The position numbers and the translations under genes are program-made. Of a DNA stretch of 37,869 nucleotides, positions 32,510-37,869 are shown piece after piece (the first letter of the stretch is position 1; each line of letters opens with the position of its first letter). This DNA comes from Alphaproteobacteria bacterium (GTDB taxonomy: Bacteria > Pseudomonadota > Alphaproteobacteria > Micropepsales > Micropepsaceae). The notes below the pieces were generated by a model, which was not told the origin of the DNA, ran no database searches, and saw only the letters and a program-made list of their open reading frames with translations. Where the stretch lies: assembly GCA_009693985.1 (NCBI GenBank), contig SHWE01000018.1:1-37869 (forward strand), read 5' to 3'.

Positions 32510-34526
32510 GATAGGCCGCTTCGAGATCGCGCGTGAAGCGCGCGGTGTCGAACAAAGCATGGGTTTCCCGGTTCGCCGCCAGTCTGCCGCGCACCCTGGC
32601 GAGTGCATCGGCGTCGCGCGCAAAGTTCAAGGCGAGCGCTTCATAGGCTTCGGGCGATTCCGCGATCAGCTCCGGCAAGTCCAACGCCTTCAACGCGCTT
32701 GCTGCGACCCGGCCCGCGAAGGTCGTGCCGAGACAGGTGACCAGCGGCACGCCAGCCCATAATGCGTCGCTCGCCGTCGCATGGGCGTTGTAGGGCAGTG
32801 CGTCGAGGAAAAGATCGGCAAGCGCGAGGCGCGCCAGATGTTCATCCGCATGGCCGACGAAAGGCGCGAAGACAAGACGTTCGGCCGGTACACCGCGGTT
32901 TTCCGCCTCGCGCGCAAGATTGCGCATGGCGGCGGGATTGCTTCGGGGCAGCCACAAGACGGAACCATCGACCCCGCGCAACAGCCGCATCCAGATGTCG
33001 AACATCGTGGGCGTAAATTTGTAGCTGTTGTTGAACGAGCAGAACACGAAACCCTTTGCCGGTAGGCCGGCTTCCTCGCGGCTGGGCTTGGGTTGCGAAA
33101 TTTTGCGCGTTCTGTCGGCCGGCAAATAGCAAGCGGGTAGCGTAACGATCCTTTCGCTGTAATGGCGCCGCGCATGTTCCGGGATGACGGTCTCGTCGGC
33201 GATGATGGTATCGACATAGGGCGCACCCATCGTCCCGGCGAAGCCGAGATAGTTCACCTGAATGGGCGCCGGTCTCCTTGCGAAAATGCCCGGCCTGCAT
33301 TCGCCGGTGAAGCCCATCAGATCGACGGCGATGTCGATTTCCCGCGCGCGCAGCAGCTCGGCGATTTCGGCATCGCTCATGTCGGAAACATCGATGAAAT
33401 GCGCGAAAGCGGCTTCAAGTCTTTTGCGGCCGGCGCTTTCGCTTCGCGCAAAGGAGATGGCGAAGGTTTCGAAGCGTTCCCGATCGTGCTGCTCGAATAC
33501 GCCCGCCATCAGAGTTGAGACGGCATGGTCGTTGAAGTCGGCCGAAAGATAGGCAAGGCGGACGCGATCATGCCGGTACTGCGCGCCGCGCTCGAGCGGC
33601 TGGGCGTAAGGCGGATATTTGTCGGCAACCCAAATCTGCGCCGCTTGTTGCTGCGCCTCTTCGGAGGACAACAGCGCCAAACTCTGAAACGGATTTATCA
33701 CCCGCTTGCCCGCGGCAAGACCGGCGGTGATTTGCGCTTTGTCGTCTTCAAGGCTGCGCCAGTCGCAGCAATGCAGGCGGCAAAAGGCGAGATGACCGAT
33801 TCCATAAGCGTAATCGGGGTCGAAATTCAGCGCGCGCGCATAGTGCTCGCCGGCTTCCTCATAGCGCTTGAGTTCGAACAGCGCGTTGGCGGTTCCCGCG
33901 ACCGCTTCCGCGCTGCCGGGATTCGCGGCCGCCGCTTCGTCATAGCTCGCGCGCGCTTCCTCTGCCCGTTGCGCCGCCAGCAAGGCGGTGCCGCGATTGA
34001 CCAGCGTTTCCGTGAAGCCGGGTTTGAGCGCGAGCGCTCTATCGTAACTCTCCACCGCTTCGGCGGGGCGGCCGAGCTCGGCAAGCGCATTGCCGCGATT
34101 GTTCCACGCCTCGTGCATTGTGGGATTTGCGGCAAGCGCCGCATCGAAGCTTTGCAGTGCGTCCTCGGGCCGCTTCAGCACCAGCAGCAAGGCGCCGCGA
34201 TTGAGCGCGGCCTCGACGAAACTCGGGCGTAGCGCGAGCGCGCGGTCGAAGGCGTCGAGCGCTTCCGTCTCGCGCTTGAGGCGGATGAGCACGCAGCCGC
34301 GCGTGAACCAGACATCGGCGGAACGCGGATTGACGCGCGCCGCCTTGGCCAGCAATTGCTCGGCGTCTTCGAATTCGCCGTTCTGGAAGCGCAGGAAACC
34401 GAAGGAATAGAGCGCGTCGGAATGCGACGGGTTCGCGCGCAAGATAGCGCCGTAAAGCCGGGCCGCTTCGGCAAGATCGCCTGCTCCATGCGCTCGCCAG
34501 GCGCCTTGCAGCAGCGGATCGTTCAT
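32490..34526 (-). CDS. TPR / SPINDLY-type O-GlcNAc transferase-like protein 1
   Basis: A 678-residue protein with about seven N-terminal TPR units (10-250; for example EAWNNRGNALAELGRPAEAV, FTETLVNRGTALLAAQRAEE). A GT41 (OGT-like) catalytic region follows from about 320. RLAYLSADFNDHAVSTLMAG carries His334, the counterpart of the active-site His of human OGT (His498). IDIAVDLMGFTGECRPGIFA, VNYLGFAGTMGAPYVDTIIA, FCSFNNSYKFTPTMFDIW (Lys503, counterpart of Lys842) and HATASDALWAGVPLVTCLG (UDP site) are all intact. Bacterial relatives glycosylate Ser/Thr, for example of flagellins. ATG 34526 overlaps the upstream paralogue's stop (ATGA). It is the third and last gene of the visible array. Confidence 0.88.
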   Translation of the reverse strand: MNDPLLQGAWRAHGAGDLAEAARLYGAILRANPSHSDALYSFGFLRFQNGEFEDAEQLLAKAARVNPRSADVWFTRGCVLIRLKRETEALDAFDRALALRPSFVEAALNRGALLLVLKRPEDALQSFDAALAANPTMHEAWNNRGNALAELGRPAEAVESYDRALALKPGFTETLVNRGTALLAAQRAEEARASYDEAAAANPGSAEAVAGTANALFELKRYEEAGEHYARALNFDPDYAYGIGHLAFCRLHCCDWRSLEDDKAQITAGLAAGKRVINPFQSLALLSSEEAQQQAAQIWVADKYPPYAQPLERGAQYRHDRVRLAYLSADFNDHAVSTLMAGVFEQHDRERFETFAISFARSESAGRKRLEAAFAHFIDVSDMSDAEIAELLRAREIDIAVDLMGFTGECRPGIFARRPAPIQVNYLGFAGTMGAPYVDTIIADETVIPEHARRHYSERIVTLPACYLPADRTRKISQPKPSREEAGLPAKGFVFCSFNNSYKFTPTMFDIWMRLLRGVDGSVLWLPRSNPAAMRNLAREAENRGVPAERLVFAPFVGHADEHLARLALADLFLDALPYNAHATASDALWAGVPLVTCLGTTFAGRVAASALKALDLPELIAESPEAYEALALNFARDADALARVRGRLAANRETHALFDTARFTRDLEAAYLKLLAS

Positions 34527-36823
34527 GACGCGGGAAGCGTTGCGGGATCGACGGCAAAATGCGCGGGGCTTTCGCCCTCTCGCTGGCGCCGCCACATCTC
34601 CGCGAAGGCCGCTTCGAGCGCGCGCGTCGAGCGTTCGGTGTCGAAAAGCGGACATTGGCCGCGATTGGCGGCGAGCTTGGCGCGCAAAGTCGCGAGCGCT
34701 TCGGGATCGCGCGCGAGCCGCAGCGCCAGGGCTTCATAGTCTTCGGGTGATTGCATCACCAGTTCGGGCAGGCCGGCGGCATAGAGCACGCTCCCGGCGA
34801 CGCGGCCCGCGAAGGTGTTGCCGAGGCAAGTCAGCACCGGCAAGCCCGCCCACAGCGCGTCGCATGCCGTCGTGTGCGCATTATAGGGGAGCGTGTCGAG
34901 GAACAAATCCGCAAGACCAAGCCGCGCCAGATGATCCTCGGCGTTGGGCGCGAAGGGCGCGAAGATCAGCCGCGTCGCGGCGATGCCGCGTGCTTCGGCC
35001 TCGCGGCCGAGATTGCGCATCGCCGCTTCATTGTTTTGCGGCAGCCAAAGCACGCTGTTGCGCACCTGGCGCAAGAGCCGCATCCAGATGTCGAACGTCT
35101 CGGGTGAGAATTTGTAGCTGTTGTTGAACGAGCAGAAGACGAAAGCATTTTCTGGCAGGCCCGCCTCTTTGCGCGAAGGCGGAACGCCGATCCGCCGGCG
35201 CGAATCATTGGGCAGGAACGCATCGGGGAGATAGACCACCTGCTCGCTGTAATGGCGCCTGTCGTTGTCCGGAATGATCGTGCGGTCGGCGACGATGTAA
35301 TCGATTTGGTCGGCGCCCGTCGTGCCCGGGAAACCGAGATAATTGACCTGCATGGGGCAGGGACGCAGCGCGAGAATTCCCGGGCGGCAGGGTTCCGTAT
35401 AGCCCATCAGATCGACGGCGATGTCGATTTCCATACTGCGCAAAAGCTCGGCGACTTCGAAGTCGCTTTTCGCCTGCACCTCGATGAAATCGTCGAAGGT
35501 GCGCGTCAGGCGCAGGCGCATCTCGCTTCCTTCGTCGCGCGTAAACGAGATCGCCACCGTCTGAAAGCGCTTCCTGTCGTGACGCTCGAACACACCAGCC
35601 ATCAGGCTCGACACCGGCGTGTTGTGGAAATCGCCGGACAGATAGGCCACGCGAATCCGGTCGTGCTCGTAACGCTCGCCGCGCCACAATCTTTCGCCGC
35701 TGCTCGGCCAAAGATCGTTGACGCAGATGCGCGCCGATTGAAGCTGTTCTTCCGGCGAAGAGGAGAGCGCGATATTCGCGAAAGGCGGAATGACCCGGGC
35801 CCCCGCCCGCACGCCTTCGGCGATGGCCTCGCGTTCGTCGGCGAGGGAATGCCAATCGCAGCATTGCAGCTGAAAATGATTGAGGAACCCCAGGGCGTAA
35901 TTGTAGTTGGGATCAAGCCGCAAAAGCTGGGCGCAATCGCGCGCGGCCTCTTCGAAACGCTTCAGCAGCAGGAAGGCGCTGGCGCGATTGTAATAGGCCT
36001 CGACGAGACCGGGCTTCAGCCTGACAGCCCGGTCGAAGGATTGCACCGCCTCCTCGCCGCGCTTTAGCGCCAGCAAGGCCCGCCCGCGATTGACGAGGGC
36101 ATCGACATTCTCGGGAATCAAAGCGAGGGCGCGGTCGAAATCGGCAAGCGCTTCGGGATAGCGGTGCAAAACCATCAACGCGCTGCCGCGATTGTTCAGA
36201 GCGGGCGCGCTGTCGGGCTTGACCGCCAGGGCTTTGTCGAACCATTTCAGCGCTTCGGTGTGGCGGCGCAAACTGTGAAGCGCGACTCCGCGATTGCTGA
36301 GCGCGTCCGGCAGATTCGGATTGATCGTCAGCGCTTTTTCAAGGCTTTTCAGTGCTTCGTCGGGACGTTGCAGTTCGAGAAGCGCGTTGGCGCGGTTGTT
36401 CCAGCATTCCGCATCGTCGGCATTGGCCTTCAGCGCGCGGTCGAAACATTGCAGCGCGCCGGTGAAGCGCTTGAGCGCCAGCAGGGAAATACCCCGGTTG
36501 ACGTCGGCGTCGAGGAAGTCCGGTTTGATCGCCAGGGCCTTCTCGAAGCAGTCAATGGCTTCCTGATGGCGATTCAAGATCTGTAACATGCAACCGCGAT
36601 TATAAATGGCGTCGGGCGCACGCGGATTGATCCGGATCGCTTCGCCGATCAAGCGTTCGGCATCTTCAAAGTGTCCGAATTTGGAATGAACGAAACCGAG
36701 AAGATACAGCGCCTGGAAATTCTGCGGATCGGCGCGCAGCACTTGCTGGCAATAGCGGGCGGCTTCCGCGTAATTGCCCATCTGGTGCGCCTGAAACGCA
36801 TTGCGCATCAAGAGATCGTTCAT
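34523..36823 (-). CDS. TPR / SPINDLY-type O-GlcNAc transferase-like protein 2 (active-site His replaced)
   Basis: A 766-residue paralogue with about ten N-terminal TPRs (10-315; the linking helices repeat NRG.ALL.L.R..EAL). The GT41 region starts near 385: RVAYLSGDFHNTPVSSLMAG (391-410), where the position of the conserved His (DF-x-x-H) is Thr402. The remainder is intact: IDIAVDLMGYTEPCRPGILA, FCSFNNSYKFSPETFDIW (Lys571) and HTTACDALWAGLPVLTCLG (650-668). It could be a weak or inactive homologue that acts through its TPR scaffold, or a transferase using another base. ATG 36823 overlaps the stop of the third paralogue by 4 bases. Confidence 0.88.
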   Translation of the reverse strand: MNDLLMRNAFQAHQMGNYAEAARYCQQVLRADPQNFQALYLLGFVHSKFGHFEDAERLIGEAIRINPRAPDAIYNRGCMLQILNRHQEAIDCFEKALAIKPDFLDADVNRGISLLALKRFTGALQCFDRALKANADDAECWNNRANALLELQRPDEALKSLEKALTINPNLPDALSNRGVALHSLRRHTEALKWFDKALAVKPDSAPALNNRGSALMVLHRYPEALADFDRALALIPENVDALVNRGRALLALKRGEEAVQSFDRAVRLKPGLVEAYYNRASAFLLLKRFEEAARDCAQLLRLDPNYNYALGFLNHFQLQCCDWHSLADEREAIAEGVRAGARVIPPFANIALSSSPEEQLQSARICVNDLWPSSGERLWRGERYEHDRIRVAYLSGDFHNTPVSSLMAGVFERHDRKRFQTVAISFTRDEGSEMRLRLTRTFDDFIEVQAKSDFEVAELLRSMEIDIAVDLMGYTEPCRPGILALRPCPMQVNYLGFPGTTGADQIDYIVADRTIIPDNDRRHYSEQVVYLPDAFLPNDSRRRIGVPPSRKEAGLPENAFVFCSFNNSYKFSPETFDIWMRLLRQVRNSVLWLPQNNEAAMRNLGREAEARGIAATRLIFAPFAPNAEDHLARLGLADLFLDTLPYNAHTTACDALWAGLPVLTCLGNTFAGRVAGSVLYAAGLPELVMQSPEDYEALALRLARDPEALATLRAKLAANRGQCPLFDTERSTRALEAAFAEMWRRQREGESPAHFAVDPATLPAS

Positions 36824-37869
36824 CGTGGTTCCTCGACGGCAAAACTTTCAGGCGGCAGGCCGCGCCGGGCGCGTTCGATCATCGTGACATAGGCGGATTC
36901 CAGACTGCGCGTGATGCGCGCCGTATCGAACAGAGCGCAGGTCTCGCGTGTTTGCGCAAGCCTGGTTTTCAGCGCGCGTAATGTACCGGGTTCGCGGGCG
37001 AGCTTGAGGGCAAGCGCGCGGTAGGCATCGCGCGAAGGGACGGCCAACTCGGGCACACCGGCCGCATTCACCAGGCTCGTTCCGACACGGCCCGCGAAGG
37101 TCTCGCCCGTGCAAGTGAGAACAGGCAGGCCCGCATACAAAGCATCGCTCGCCGTCGTATGCGCGCCATAGGGAAGCGTGTCGAGGAAGAGATCGGCAAG
37201 TTTGTGCCGCGCCAGATGCTCGGGCGTTTTCATCCTCGCAGCGAATACCAGCCGCTCCGCCGCGATCCCGCGTGCCTCGGCTTCGCGTTTGAGCGCGCGC
37301 GCGGCGGAGGCATCGTTCTCCAGCAGCCAAAGCGCGCTGCCTTCGACCTCGCGCAGCAAGTCCATCCACAGGCTGAACATCTCGGGCGCGATCTTGAAAT
37401 TGTTGTTGAAGCAGCAAAAGACGAAACCCTGCTCGGGCAGGCCCGCTTCGCCGCGCGTCGGCGCAATATCGGCGATCCGCCGTTTGGAATCGTTGCACTG
37501 ATAGGAATCCGGCAGAGTAGCGATGCTTTCCGCATAATATTGCGCCTGGGCTTCGGGGATAACGAAGCGGTCGGCGAGAATATAGTCGATCGCATCCGTG
37601 CCCATGGTGCCGGGATAGCCGAGATAATTCACCTGCACCGGCGCCAGCCGATGGGCAAAAATTCCGGTGCGGCAGCCTTCGGTGAAGCCCATCAGATCCA
37701 CCGCGATGTCGACTTCGAGTTTGCGCAACATCGTCGCCACGTCGAAATCCGTCATCGCCCGCGCATCGATAAAGCGTTCCAGCCCGCCCGCGATGCGGGT
37801 GCGCAATTCGCTCTCTCCCGCCGCGCCCAGCGACACGCCGATGGTCTCGAAACGGGCGCGGTCATGGTG
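36820..37869 (-). CDS. TPR / SPINDLY-type O-GlcNAc transferase-like protein 3 (5' end outside window)
   Basis: The last 349 residues of a third paralogue. The frame stays open to the window edge (HHDRARFETIGVSLGAAGES), so the TPR part and the DF-x-x-H motif lie beyond it. Present are VDIAVDLMGFTEGCRTGIFA, VNYLGYPGTMGTDAIDYILA, FCCFNNNFKIAPEMFSLW (catalytic Lys in NNFK) and HTTASDALYAGLPVLTCTG. It is the most diverged of the three in the UDP-site block (YAGL, CTGETFAGR). It is presumably a complete gene that begins upstream on the minus strand. Confidence 0.88.
   Translation of the reverse strand, partial: HHDRARFETIGVSLGAAGESELRTRIAGGLERFIDARAMTDFDVATMLRKLEVDIAVDLMGFTEGCRTGIFAHRLAPVQVNYLGYPGTMGTDAIDYILADRFVIPEAQAQYYAESIATLPDSYQCNDSKRRIADIAPTRGEAGLPEQGFVFCCFNNNFKIAPEMFSLWMDLLREVEGSALWLLENDASAARALKREAEARGIAAERLVFAARMKTPEHLARHKLADLFLDTLPYGAHTTASDALYAGLPVLTCTGETFAGRVGTSLVNAAGVPELAVPSRDAYRALALKLAREPGTLRALKTRLAQTRETCALFDTARITRSLESAYVTMIERARRGLPPESFAVEEPR

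Noticed and set aside
34525-35127. Plus-strand open frames across the OGT array.
   Set aside because: All are Arg/Ala-rich shadows of the minus-strand genes.

Overview
The window is chromosomal DNA of a high-GC Gram-negative bacterium, almost certainly an alphaproteobacterium. Evidence: the order rpmH-rnpA-yidD-yidC-engB-argB; the SRP RNA gene directly before dnaX-recR; def-fmt-truA facing dapD-dapE; a DUF2336 protein with a perfect CtrA-type box (TTAA-N7-TTAA) in front of it; kdsB (LPS); a membrane-anchored cytochrome c; and many GTG/TTG starts. The order or genus cannot be fixed from sequence reading alone.

Layout. 1-123: 3' end of an IS3-type transposase. 193-2129 (-): btaA-btaB, the betaine-lipid (DGTS) pathway. 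2242-4423: a TesB thioesterase that has lost its C-terminus, a small lipoprotein remnant facing it, and an orphan TAXI solute-binding protein. 4573-9933: a glutathione S-transferase, an M17 aminopeptidase overlapping an NlpC/P60 hydrolase, a cytochrome c, and kdsB-pheA. 10067-11999: a Flp pilin, nudC, and an MHYT protein fused to a kinase tail. 12183-14709: SRP RNA, dnaX and recR. 14785-18728: a secreted protein with an internal stop, rmuC, def, and fmt-truA. 18725-21551 (-): dapD-dapE-murI (lysine/DAP and peptidoglycan precursors). 21716-22982: a frameshifted DUF2336 gene. 22984-27285 (-): the rpmH-to-argB cluster. 27399-30079 (-): two tandem cytochrome c/beta-propeller proteins. 30292-32509: an orphan histidine kinase and a Tam-like methyltransferase. 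32490-37869 (-): three overlapping genes for TPR/SPINDLY-type O-GlcNAc-transferase-like proteins, the last running off the window.

Most of the window is housekeeping: translation (def, fmt, truA, rpmH, rnpA, engB), membrane insertion (SRP RNA, yidC, yidD), replication and repair (dnaX, recR, rmuC), and cell-wall, LPS and amino-acid synthesis. The accessory parts are the lipid cassette next to an IS end, the paired haem-propeller proteins and the glycosyltransferase array.

Two things stand out. First, at least four genes in 38 kb carry apparent lesions: tesB truncation, MHYT-kinase internal deletion, an in-frame TAA, and a +1 frameshift; ybaB is also absent between dnaX and recR. This means either real gene decay or sequence/assembly error. 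Second, three copies of a 120-150-nt double-armed inverted repeat lie between genes, and one of them seems to supply the -35 element of the SRP RNA gene. No tRNA, rRNA, CRISPR array or prophage was seen, and no gene-free stretch exceeds 300 bases.
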